A stretch of DNA of 64,000 nt from Macrostomum hystrix (Eukaryota > Platyhelminthes > Macrostomidae), in NCBI GenBank assembly GCA_950097015.1, contig CATNEN010000038.1, positions 24,837,001-24,901,000 of the forward strand. Reading direction: 5' to 3'. Shown in pieces: positions 9,738-19,478 of the stretch; within the stretch, counting starts at the first letter, position 1; each line of letters opens with the position of its first letter. Position numbers and translations under genes: made by a program. The notes beneath the pieces are model-generated. The model saw only the letters and a list, made by a program, of their open reading frames with translations, was not told where the DNA came from and ran no database searches.

Positions 9738-12096
9738 ATGCAAATTTTCGCAGCAGCTGTCAGCGTGTTGCTCTTTTGTTGCCAGTGTACTGAGCCAACT
9801 TTCGCATTTGGATTAAGGGAAATTTGGAAGTCAGGTAAACCAACACAAAGTTTCATATTTTACACAGGTGAAATTACTTAGTGGGTTGAAAAATTCCTCA
9901 CGGAATGACTCTCCAACAGGTAAATGACTCTCCAACAGGTAAATGACTGTCCAACAGGTAAATGACTGTCCAACAGGTAAATGACCCTCCAACAGATGAA
10001 TGACCCTCCAACAGATGAATGACCCTTTAACAGTTAAATAACTCTCCAGAAGGTAAATGACCATCCAACAGGTGAATGACCCTTCAACAGGTGAATGTCC
10101 CACCAACAGGTGAATGAATCTTAAAGAGGTCAATGACTATCGAACAGGTGAATGATCCTGCAACAGGTAAATGACCCTCCAAAAGGTGAATGACCCTTCA
10201 ATAGGTACCACGATTGTCTTGATTTACATAGGAAAAGTTGTGCAAATCATCATCGCCCATATTTGTCAACGCAGGTTCATCTGCTGGGTCGTCCTGCATT
10301 GTCGAGTTTAGCGAAGGCACACTGGATTTGACTCCGCTAGCCTCAGCCGTGAAGCCTCAATTTGAAAACTTTTCTATCGTATATTTTCCGACTCCGCACG
10401 CTCGCCCCTACGTGTTGTCCTACAATCCGTGCAGCCCTTTCGACTGCCAGAACAGTTCGACTGACAACATTTGTGCCTTTGACTCGGTGCTTAGAAATTT
10501 TAGCTACCGATTAGGTAATCGATTAATTTTTTTGTATGTGTCTTGCGCACTTTGTTAATTAGCTTTGGGAGGTCGAAAGTTCGATTCTTCCTACTTTTTA
10601 ACACTACTTAGACTACTAAAGTTTTGAAGGCTCATTTTAGACATGATTTAATGTACATTGGCGATTTTTTAATTAAGTTAGTCATGTCCTCCTTAGAAAT
10701 AGATAAAATATAATAGATATAATAGATAAAATTTTGCGCTTGTTAAGGTAACTTAATACATAATACATTACTCCCGTTATAAAAATTATTATAATTAATT
10801 ATTTGTTACACCTGCCCCAATTGGGCCAGATGTGCAGCCGTCAGCACAGCCACAGCTATTGCGCGGCGCATCTGAAGGCTGCGTACAGCTGTTCAGTCCA
10901 TGGACTGGGGGACGCCACACCCACCTTCAACTATCCCAGCTAATAGGATATAATAATCCCAGGAACCCATTTAACAGCTGGGTGAACTGAAGCAATGCAG
11001 AGTTAAGGGTCTTGCTAAAGAACACAGATTGTTTCTGTGGATTCGGGAATCGAACCCCCGACCTTCAAGACGTGAGTCCGACGCTCTAACCACTAGGCTA
11101 CAACCTCTTTATCCCGTAATACAATGCCACGAGATTAGCGGTTCAATTTCCTGTGAAGTGTGTGGCATTCAAAACTTGTTTGATAAAACGGGAGTTTTGC
11201 GCATAATATTACGAGCCTAAAAATAAAAATTGCAGGAGGGCTGCGGGCAATGGCACATAATTTGGTGACACTAGACCCGCAGCCAGCGTGGAGGCAATTC
11301 TGCCTATTTCGCTGACTCCTGAATACCGTACGCAGGCACACGCTCACACAGGTGTGTACATCTGACCTCACTTTCTCATCGTCAGGCAGTGTACAATTCA
11401 CTGTGCTTTGGAGGTTGGCCCTGAAGGGCGTAAATTGCACGACAAGCCCCCAAGCCTTGTCTCCGCGACTGCGACCCAATTTAATCTGGCTTCGCCACGG
11501 AATCGAACTCAGGAACCTTGGTGCGAGAGGCAGACGCGTTAACTGCTCTGCCACTGCACCCTCCACCAACTGGGCTATAGGACATGTAATTTGTCTCTCT
11601 CTGTTTATTAAAATATTTGACAGGTAGTCAAAACACAAGCACATTCGAGGGTCTCCCACCTGACAGCCTATCACTGACCTACGTCGGCACCGACAAGCTT
11701 TTTAATAGGTTAATCACCAGTTCAGTGAAGCTTGTCTGCAATGCAACTGCTCACGGCTACATAAGCAATGTAAGCCTGACAGTTGAAATCAGCATTTTTA
11801 CATTGAAATTCGAGTTGCACTCTCGGCACTGCTGTCTGAAGAGCCGCACGCCATCGAGCCGGGGTTGGAGTGCGGGCGACATCATCCTGCTAGTCTTCTT
11901 CCTAGCCGTTGCCGCGTACATCCTTGTGATGTTGCTGATAAATGCATTCGTTTATCAAAGACAGGGTTGCGATCTATTGCCGCATAAGAACGCCTGGTCT
12001 GGACTGGCTTGTCTAGTCAGAGACGGTTGCGTCTTCAGTTTTAAATCGGTGCGCGCCTGCCTGTGCTTTGGTAGGGAGAATTATTCGCAAATCTGA
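9738..12096 (+). CDS. M6pr: Cation-dependent mannose-6-phosphate receptor-like protein
   Basis: Three exons: 9738..9834, 10275..10514, 11624..12096. All introns are GT-AG in phase 1; both joins rebuild a Gly codon (G|GT). The product is 269 residues, close to the 277 of the mammalian receptor. It has a signal peptide (MQIFAAAVSVLLFCCQC), a lumenal MRH-type domain with paired cysteines (NPCSPFDC, NICAFDS, KLVCNA, FELHSRHCC), a single membrane span at about 197-222, and a cytosolic tail. The span and the start of the tail (GWSAGDIILLVFF ... YQR ... LPH..AW..L..LVRDGC.F) match the mammalian sequence pattern closely. Such receptors carry lysosomal hydrolases from the trans-Golgi to endosomes. Whether this one binds mannose-6-phosphate is not shown: I can only point to the FE motif of the last strand. 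Intron 1 is mostly minisatellite; intron 2 carries two SINEs. Confidence 0.88.
9897..10205. repeat. 19-20 bp minisatellite in M6PR-like intron 1
   Basis: About 15 degenerate copies of a unit with core 'caacaggtaaatgaccctc'. Each unit contains CAGGTAAAT, which looks like a splice donor and resembles the real donor of this intron (TCAG|GTAAAC at 9831-9840). Confidence 0.92.
10805..11107 (-). mobile_element. SINE family A, full-length copy (minus)
   Basis: A tRNA-derived head with box A (TAGCCTAGTGG) and box B (GGTTCGATTCCC), read on the minus strand at about 11040-11107. It is followed by a conserved central part ('ttaactctgcattgcttc', 'cacccagctgttaaatggg') and a 3' part ('cgcaatagctgtggctgtgc', 'gcccaattggggcaggtgta'). 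About 300 bp. Related copies lie at 15088, 36747, 48735, 49637, 49753 and 62842. The central part recalls animal conserved-domain SINEs (Meta/Deu/V types); I have not verified which. Confidence 0.88.
11227..11590 (-). mobile_element. SINE family B, full-length copy (minus)
   Basis: A second, distinct tRNA-derived element. The head is read on the minus strand at about 11500-11580 (box B-like GAGTTCGATTCC, anticodon-arm-like GCGTCTGCCTCTCGCACC). The body includes 'ggcagaattgcctcc', 'gtctagtgtcaccaaat' and 'gccattgcccgcagccctcc'. A second full copy is at 34598-34892 and 3' fragments lie at 13480-13570 and 48530-48660. It sits in intron 2 of the M6PR-like gene directly after a family A SINE. Confidence 0.82.
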
Positions 12097-12710
12097 CAAT
12101 TCCTGTTATTTTTTTGCATTGGATTTCCAGATAACACTCTAATTACGAGCTAAATCCAAAAGGAAAAAAACTTCCAGAAATACAAAACATAAACATCGTC
12201 GAGTTTCTCGTTTCATTGATTCTAGCGGGGTGTCTGGTGGCGAAAACTAAACAATCAATCACTAACCAATCCGATCAATAACCAACCGATCAAACTAACC
12301 ACTAACCAATTAATAGGCATTATTTTTGCCCACAAAAATATTCTTACCGCTTCTGTTACCGTATTTTCTGAACAGCGTAAAACCCGAAAAACAAGTCTTA
12401 AAAGCCGCCATTTTCCTCTCTACGGTAGTGTTGAGGAGGTTTCAATTGTTTTGGAAATGATTTAATAAATATATTATTTATTCAAATCATTGTTTTTTAC
12501 AAATTCTTGCTCTTGAATCATGGCATTGTAGCTCAAATCAAGAGAAATGAAACTATTTTCAATATGAAATATGTTTATTTGCCAATACGTAAACTTTGAA
12601 TGTGTTTTAAATGAACAAAATAATAGCATCAAATAAAGCTTATTCATTTTTTACTCCAGTAAATAAAAATACATGTACCACTATAAATAGTCTACCGTTC
12701 TAGTCGGGTA
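12097..12710. other. 3' flank of the M6PR-like gene
   Basis: Non-coding. It contains a short run of related phrases ('caatcactaaccaatccg', 'ataaccaaccgatcaaac') at 12255-12315 and AATAAA at 12464-12469, the likeliest polyadenylation signal for the receptor transcript. Another AATAAA lies near 12633. Confidence 0.5.
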
Positions 12711-12979
12711 TGCTGATCCCATACACATGCTGATCCCGTACACATGCTGATCCCGTACACATGCTGATCCCGTACACATGCTGATCCCGTACACATGCTG
12801 ATCCCGTACACATGCTGATCCCGTACACATGCTGATCCCGTACACATGCTGATCCCGTACACATGCTGATCCCGTACACATGCTGATCCCGTACACATGC
12901 TGATCCCGTACACATGCTGATCCCGTACACATGCTGATCCCGTACACATGCTGATCCCGTACACATGCTGATCCCGTAC
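12711..12979. repeat. 17-bp minisatellite, about 16 copies
   Basis: Near-perfect copies of 'gatcccgtacacatgct'; the first copy has 'gatcccata'. Because 17 is not a multiple of 3, the array is open in several frames on the minus strand, which is an artefact and not coding. Confidence 0.98.
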
Positions 12980-15087
12980 GCTTTAACCAATAAGTGGCGC
13001 AATAAAAAAATTACATTTAGGCGTTCGGAATAAAGCATTAATCAGTTTTTTACTCGTCCAAGACTCCAACCAAGAGTAAAAACATCGTGATTGAGGCAGG
13101 TCCTCCTTCCCTGAAATTGAGCAATATGTCACATGGCTGGATACACAAGTACTATATACATACATTTATTATGTGACGAACTTTCACGAGGACTGAAGTA
13201 CGACGATACGATTAGCGAGGGGGTGGCGAGATCAAATCGTCATCTACAAAACTTTACAACATTCGGTAGAGCAACATGTTAAGCAAGTTATATCAAAAGA
13301 ACAGCTTTGCATCTGCTTCCAACCAAAAGCTGTCACCATTTAAATATGAAAAGTGAAACTTTCCTATCTCCGTAGTGTATTTTTTCGCGGAAACCCGCCT
13401 CTAAATATTTTTTCAAAGAAACTAAGTTTCCCGTCCTTCTACTTCTTGTGCGTGGTCCTTGGCGTAGTATGCTTGTCCTGGGCGGTATTTGTGTGTGTGC
13501 TCAGGAGTAAACGAAATGGCCAGGCAGAAATGCCTCCTCGCTGGCTGCCAGTTAAGTGTCATCAAATATATTATTGTTGCTACGTCGATATATTGTGAAG
13601 ACGCAGTTCTGAAGAATGACTATTTAAACAAGCAAACTTAAGTAGCTTAACATACACGAAATTACATTAGCCGTGTAGTGTAACTACTACACATAGTCTG
13701 ATGCAGCGCCGCTAGGAAGAAGCGTACGAAAATAATAAGTTTGTTCTAAACAGCATTGATCTAATTTCAGTAATTTGGAAAATTTTCGAAATTTGAGAAG
13801 CGCAAAAACGAATTGTTTCAATGATATTATGAAATTACGCCTAAAAGTTATCGTGGCTATTAATCGGTTTAACAAATTAAATGGTTTTACAATTTTTGTG
13901 ATGAGCAACATTAGCTTTTCCACTTTTAAAACTTAACTTGTATGAAGATATCTTATCCTATTTAAATTTTTGTTTTGAGTTTGATTGGTTATTGCATTAT
14001 TTTTATTCTTGTAAAAACGTCCACTGGTCGTGACTTCTCCGTTTTGAGGAGTTGCCCAGTTACTTCTCCAAGGCCTAAAAGTTACAAGGACCACTGTAGT
14101 ATAATACACTGTTGGTATAGTTGGTATACAGTGGTCCTTGAAAAGTGATAGAGCATAGTCCGCAAACAGTATGAAAAATATGATCCAACTTTACAAGTTA
14201 TTAATTAGTTATAGGCCCCTTAACAGAAGAAAATTATAAGGCTAATGAACTTTTCATTGTTTTAAACCTTGAAAGCAACTTGATACGCACTAAACAATTT
14301 AGTAGCTGTAGGTTTCTTACAGAATCTATTAAGTTACTCAACGGTAACAATTTTAATTTTAATTAATCTTCACTGAATTATCGTGCAATCAATGGCTGCT
14401 AGGCAACAAGAAATATATATATATATATGGTGTATTTTGTCTTATTAGCTTTTCTTGTATTGATATGCAGGCTTTTAATGCTCTTTGTTTATTATTTGAA
14501 AAATTAAATGACGCTTTTTTGTTTTGATGCGTTAACCGAAATTTTGAGAATCTACGGACCTCCCAGTGTGCCCAATGCGAGCCCATGTTTTATACACACC
14601 CAGAATCTACCCTTGACTCGTTAAGCTGTCATCGAGCATTGTCTACTTTGGTGGGCAAGAAGGCTTAACCGACGAGCTTTTTCCAGGCAAGACGAGAGAT
14701 ATTTTAAGCTTTTTTCCCCGTCTAGACCTCTGCCGTCGGGTGGATATGTGTCCTTGTTTTAGAAAATTTTTCAGCTCTGCTTTTAACATTGTGATTGCTC
14801 TGTTTATCCTTGGAATTGAACGAATTAAAGGAAATAAATTAGCCTACACATAATTTTTTTCACTTCAATAGCTTATAGCTAGCTGAGATCACATAGATCA
14901 AAGTGTTGTAATAGAGAGCTATACTTTGAAACGAGCTATACTGAAAGTCGACAGTAATTGTAACATATTTTTTAATAAAACTTGCTAGCAACAAACATAA
15001 ACAATGTGACTGGCATATGTACTGTATGTAGGCCTATACCAACAATCAACTGTAACTGTAACAAACTGTTTGCTTTATAGCTTTATA
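12980..15087. other. AT-rich intergenic stretch with a family B SINE fragment
   Basis: No coding signal. At 13480-13570 there is a plus-oriented 3' fragment of SINE family B ('gctcaggagtaaacgaaatg ... aaatgcctcctcgctggctg'). A perfect 14-bp inverted repeat is at 14085-14140 (separate entry). A (TA)n run sits at about 14412-14427. Confidence 0.6.
14085..14140. repeat. Inverted repeat, 14-bp perfect arms
   Basis: The arms 'caaggaccactgta' (14085-14098) and 'tacagtggtccttg' (14127-14140) are exact reverse complements with a 28-base loop that itself contains 'gtatag/gtatac' repeats. It may be a relic foldback element or an extruding hairpin; no gene is near. Confidence 0.85.
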
Positions 15088-15402
15088 GAGGTTGTAGCCT
15101 AGTGGTTAGGGCGTCGGACTCACGACTTGAAGGTCGGGGGTTCGATTCCCGACTCCCCTGAACAATTTGTGTCCTTTAGCAAGACACTTAACTCTGCATT
15201 GCTTCAGTTCACCCAGCTGTTAAATGGGTACCAGCATCAGCTGGGATAATTGAAGGTGGGTGTGGCGTCCCCCCAGTCAATAGACTGAACAGCTGTACGC
15301 AGCCTTCAGTTGCGCCGCGCATTAGCTGCGGCTGTGCTGTCGGCTGCACATCTGACCCAATTGGGGCAGGTATGTATAATCAATTATTATTATTATTATT
15401 AA
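15088..15402 (+). mobile_element. SINE family A, full-length copy (plus)
   Basis: The best copy of the family: box A TAGCCTAGTGG at about 15095, box B GGTTCGATTCCC at about 15139, the central conserved part, the 3' 'caattggggcaggtatgtat' and a (TTA/ATT)n tail. 'ttgctttat' occurs both just before the head and just after the tail, a possible target-site duplication. The head lacks an intact acceptor stem, so it is not a functional tRNA. Confidence 0.9.
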
Positions 15403-16742
15403 TTGCTTTATGCATAGGCCTATCTAATAAAGCTACTGTTAGCTAGCTACTCGATTATTTGTTAATAGTTTTGAGATCCTAAAAGTCTAGCCTATTCTTT
15501 TTTATAAACAAAAATTCTATAGTTCTATTAGGACCTAAAATCCATGGCCTAATCCTCAACTTAGTCGCTCAAGTTAAAACAGTTTTTAAACTGGTGTTGT
15601 GCTTCTTCACAAATTGACTGGGGCTAGGCCTGTTAAAAATGCAATATTGAATTACTTATGCTATGCATTTAAATTTAAATTTTTAATTAGATTTCTTACA
15701 TGATATGAGAGCTTAAAATTTTAAACTATTTTTTACTTTCAATCAGAAGCTTACTAATCATTTTAGAATTTCAGATAATGAGATAACTGTAAAATGAGAA
15801 TACTAATTATGATAGTTAAAGTTGCTAGCTTTACAAATCAAATGAATAGAAATGAAAAAAATCAATCTACAGTATTCCATTTACTTAGATTAACAATGCA
15901 TTTCACACAAAATTGTGCATCTTTAGATTTATTTAAAATATAAGTAACATGTAGAGATTGCAATTGAAAAATTTTTTGAGGTAGAAATTTAATAGATCAT
16001 TTGTTGGTACATATTGCTTGACTCATCTCATGTGAGCATTTGCTTGCATGTGGTATTTGTGTATGTGTGTGCTTAGGAGTCAGTGGAACTTTTTGAGTTA
16101 TTAGTATAGTCTTTTATTTACTGTGGCCATTTCTCCTCTTGATCTGGGCATTAACAATGGAGGTTTACAGCTTTCACAGTCTTAATATTTTCATAATTCT
16201 TTTAAATTTCTTCTTTAGGTATAAATCTTGGAATGTTTTTAAGGAACTCTTAAGTCAGAAGATATGTATCAAACATGTTATTAAATGCTAGAATTTGTGC
16301 AACATTATTCTCATTTGTTTCTTTGCCTTCTATTTATTGTCTTCATTTAAACAACTGTGCAAATAAAAAATTGATGGCCATTAAAACAAATTATTTGCCT
16401 ATTAGTTATTTTTTATGTTTTTAGTAGCCACATTTTCTATGTGGCTACATAGCCACATAGGTTATTAAGGTTACATGAAGGCCACATGAAGCCACATGAA
16501 GGTTATTAAGGTTAAATATCTAGCTATGGTTTCATAGCCATCTTAGGCAACCCTGGAATTTAAGTGGCCTTGTGAATTTTGGCGATCGATTGTGTAAACC
16601 AGCTTCCCCTTTTTTCTGCTAATTTTCCCAGAACTCTTAATTATTAAGTAGCTCTGACCATTTATTTAATTTTCAGATAGTTTTTCTCATAAAGTACAAA
16701 CAATTGACAATCGTTTCAAAGGATTTTGCTAGATAGACAAAA
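15403..16742. other. Upstream region of the endosulfine gene
   Basis: AT-rich and non-coding. At 16425-16515 there is a compact palindromic cluster of 'ccacat'/'atgtgg' and repeated 'aggttattaaggtta' phrases. An acceptor-like 'aattttcagatag' at about 16666-16680 could end a 5' UTR intron of the endosulfine gene. Confidence 0.45.
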
Positions 16743-17216
16743 ATGTCTACAAACGCGGCCAGCCCAGTCAGTGCCGAGCTAGATGAAGAAGCAAAGCTTC
16801 GCCAGAAATATCCCAATTTGAGTCGCAAAGGTATCGGCACCGCGGCACTTCAGAAAAGGCTCAGCAGCAAAGGTCACAAGTACTTCGACAGCGGCGACTA
16901 TAATATGGCCCGGGCCAAGATGCCTAATCAGCAGCAGGCGCCACACCAGGCTACTGAGTCAAGCGACTCAAATTCCAAGAACGATGACGTCACGGATGCT
17001 GGTACAGTTGACACTCCCGCGCATCTCTTGGAAGAAGTCACTGGCGATACGATAGCCACGCCGGATAATATCCCCGTGCCGACTGGTCGAAAGAGGTCAC
17101 TAACCGGGGGTCAAATTGATTTGCCGCATCAGATTACTCACCCAGATGCTACCGTTGTTGAGCAGCATCAGCAGCAGCAGGCCGTGAATCGACTGGCTTC
17201 AAAAGAGATGGATTAA
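16743..17216 (+). CDS. Ensa: Alpha-endosulfine/ARPP19 family protein
   Basis: A single open exon of 157 residues with ATG in a good context (acaaaATG). The hallmark KYFDSGDYNMARAKM (residues 46-60) is the endosulfine core. Its Ser50 is the site that Greatwall kinase phosphorylates in animals, turning the protein into an inhibitor of PP2A-B55 at mitotic entry. The upstream EEAKLRQKYPNLSRKG...LQKRL block is also typical. A basic GRKRSLTGG at 115-123 corresponds to the PKA-type site near the C-terminus of vertebrate ENSA/ARPP19. The family is usually about 110-120 residues; extra length comes from Ser/Asp/Gln-rich low-complexity stretches after the core. Vertebrate genes have introns, so the single coding exon is notable. 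I see no poly(A) tract or duplication that would prove a retrocopy. Confidence 0.93.
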   Translation: MSTNAASPVSAELDEEAKLRQKYPNLSRKGIGTAALQKRLSSKGHKYFDSGDYNMARAKMPNQQQAPHQATESSDSNSKNDDVTDAGTVDTPAHLLEEVTGDTIATPDNIPVPTGRKRSLTGGQIDLPHQITHPDATVVEQHQQQQAVNRLASKEMD

Positions 17217-17286
17217 TATCTATGGTAATCGCTTATGATTCTGTAACAAACCGTCATTCATCTCGACTCTTGATCATCTTTTTATA

Positions 17287-17292
17287 AATAAA
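17287..17292 (+). promoter_or_regulatory. Polyadenylation signal of endosulfine gene
   Basis: AATAAA 71 bases after the stop codon of the endosulfine gene, within an AT-rich run. It sets the probable transcript end just before the minisatellite at 17493. Confidence 0.65.
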
Positions 17293-17492
17293 ATAATAAT
17301 GAACTACACAGTTAGTTGAATGTTGTACGCTTCGGGGTATGGAGTGAGGTTTGTGAATCTAGATTTAAGGAAGTGAGGAAGGTATTGGTGGGATATTTGA
17401 CTTAATTGACTTAGCTGCCAGGCGGTCAGAAGACGCAGCGAGTAGGGGCGTGTCGTTCATATCGCTAATCTTTGAAAAAGCTGGGGCAGCGA

Positions 17493-17905
17493 GTGAGTGA
17501 GGTGTGTGTAGCTGGGTAGGGATTGAGGTTGGTGTGCCTTGGGTATGGAGTGAGGTGGGTGTAGCTGTGTTAGGGAGTGAGGTTGGTGTGCCTTTGGAAT
17601 GGAGTGAGGTGGGTGTAGCTGTGTTAGGGAGTGAGGTTGGTGTGCCTCGGGTATGGAGTGAGGTGGGTGTAGCTGTGTTAGGGAGTGAGGTTGGTGTGCC
17701 TGGGGTATGGAGTGAGGTGGGTGTAGCTGGGGTAGAGAATGCAGTGGGTGTGCCTCGTGGTCGTGTATGTAGTGAGGTGGGTGTAGCTGTGTTTGGGAAT
17801 GAGGTTGGTGTGCCTGGCGTATGGAGTGAGGTGGGTGTAGCTGGGGTAGAGATTGAGGTGGTGGTGCCTCGGGTATGGAGTGAGGTGGGTTTATCATGGG
17901 AGGTA
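17493..17905. repeat. 54-bp minisatellite built of two 27-bp halves
   Basis: About eight units of two alternating related halves, 'gtagctgtgttagggagtga...' and 'gtgcctcgggtatggagtga...', so a 27-bp unit became a 54-bp dimer that then amplified. Both strands are open (54 is divisible by 3), giving Pro/His-rich and Gly/Val-rich frames that I regard as artefacts. Confidence 0.93.
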
Positions 17906-18544
17906 ATGGGGTAGGTATATATGTCTTAACTTTTTGTACTCTATCGATTTCTTACAAATTTTTACTATGTCTTCCGTATTGGAGTCAGCTCATTCCAAAG
18001 CACATTGTATTGTAATGTTTTGAATTCAGAACAAGCAAAGAAACATTGACTCCAATACAGGATCCAAATAATGTGCAATTATTAAACTCATTCGTAAAAA
18101 ATCTATATTGGCCTTTTATTCTCCAGCGATTTAATTTTCTAGTGGCCCAATATTGCCATTATTGCATTGTAAATTGCTCTCGGTATCCTATTGAAAATAA
18201 TATTTGATCAAAATTTGGAAATGCCAGCTAACAGTTTAAGATATCGAGTAGTTTTACTAGTTTTTCTTTTTTTGCATTGGTTCTGGCCACAGTGTTTTTT
18301 CATATTAATCAAACTTTAAACTTCCATTTTGTAAAATAGTCGCGTCTTTCCATTCTGATATTTATACATTTTTCTAAAGCTACGTTTTTACATCCCTATA
18401 ATCAGTGAACCTAGCACTCTTAATAAACAATTTTTGTTTCTATTAAGCATGTCTGCTGTTGTGTTTTATTACGTTTCTTATCGAAGCGCAGAATTTTTCT
18501 TCAAGATTAGCGCCACATTGCAAAAAGGGGATTATCGCTGATGA
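17906..18544. other. AT-rich intergenic stretch
   Basis: No gene or named repeat seen. There is an imperfect inverted match between 'tcttccgtattggagtcagc' (17970s) and 'attgactccaatacagg' (18045s). Confidence 0.5.
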
Positions 18545-18772
18545 TCAAGTGAGTTATAGGGCAGGGAGTGAGGTGGGTGGGTTTTAGGGCAGGGAGTGAG
18601 TAGGGTGGGATTTAGGGCAGGGAGTGAGGTGGACGGGTTTTCGGGCAGGGAGTGAGGTGGGTGGGTTATGGGGCAGGGAGTGAGGTGGATGGGTTTTCGG
18701 GCAGGGAGTGAGGTGGGTGGGTTTTAGGGCAGGGAGTGAGGTGGGTGGGTTTTCGGGCAGGGAGTTAAGTAG
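18545..18772. repeat. 28-bp minisatellite, about 8 copies
   Basis: Units of 'ggtgggtgggttttagggca' + 'gggagtga', G-rich on the plus strand. The runs of GGG at short spacing could form G-quadruplexes; that is inference. Confidence 0.93.
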
Positions 18773-19249
18773 GCGTAAAAATGCTTAACAGACACTATTA
18801 GACGAAAAATTGTCTATATTGTAAAATCGATCTTTTTCACTACCTTTTTCAAGTCAAAATATATTTTACAATCTACTTGATTGCTTTATTGACTAAACGT
18901 GAATTATTTTTATGAAAATAAACTATGCGTAAAATGAGTTTCAATTGAGCGCTTAAAAGGCTATTTTAAAAAAATATTAATTTTTTGGTTGAGTTAAAGT
19001 ACTTGTAGCTTTTCAGCTTGTCTGCTGAGTAAAGTAGATTTTAAACCTAAAACTGTCTTGTTATTAAAAAATATTAACTTTTTCAAAATAACACATATTT
19101 CTAACTACTTACGGTGGGAGATACTGTATATAAACTGTTATTAAGCAAAAAACATTGTTTAATAAAAATGTCTCTACAAAGTCAGTACTGAAGTCATCGT
19201 TCGAATTGCACATCACAACAAATTTTAGTAGCGTCAAAGCCGACGCTCT

Positions 19250-19450
19250 ACTGTCAGGAGATACTTTGGGTTGTCAGGAGAGACGCTGTGGTGTCAGCAG
19301 AGACGTGGTGTCCGGTGAAACGTGTTTTCAGGACAGATTTTATGGTGTGAGGAGAGACATTGTGCCAGGAGAGCCGCTGTGATGTCAGGAGAGTCGTAGC
19401 GGTGTCAGCAGAGACGCTGTGGTGTCAAGAGAGTCGCAGCGGTGTCAGGA
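19250..19450. repeat. Degenerate ~20-22 bp repeat
   Basis: About nine diverged copies of 'gtgtcaggagagacgctgtg'-like units just beyond the 3' end of the minus-strand phafin gene, probably within its 3' UTR or flank. Confidence 0.8.
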
Positions 19451-19478
19451 GAAAACTATGGAGTAAACGTGGTTCTGT

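Noticed and set aside
15088-15160. Functional tRNA gene
   Set aside because: Boxes A and B are present, but the acceptor stem does not pair and the same head recurs attached to a SINE body in several copies.
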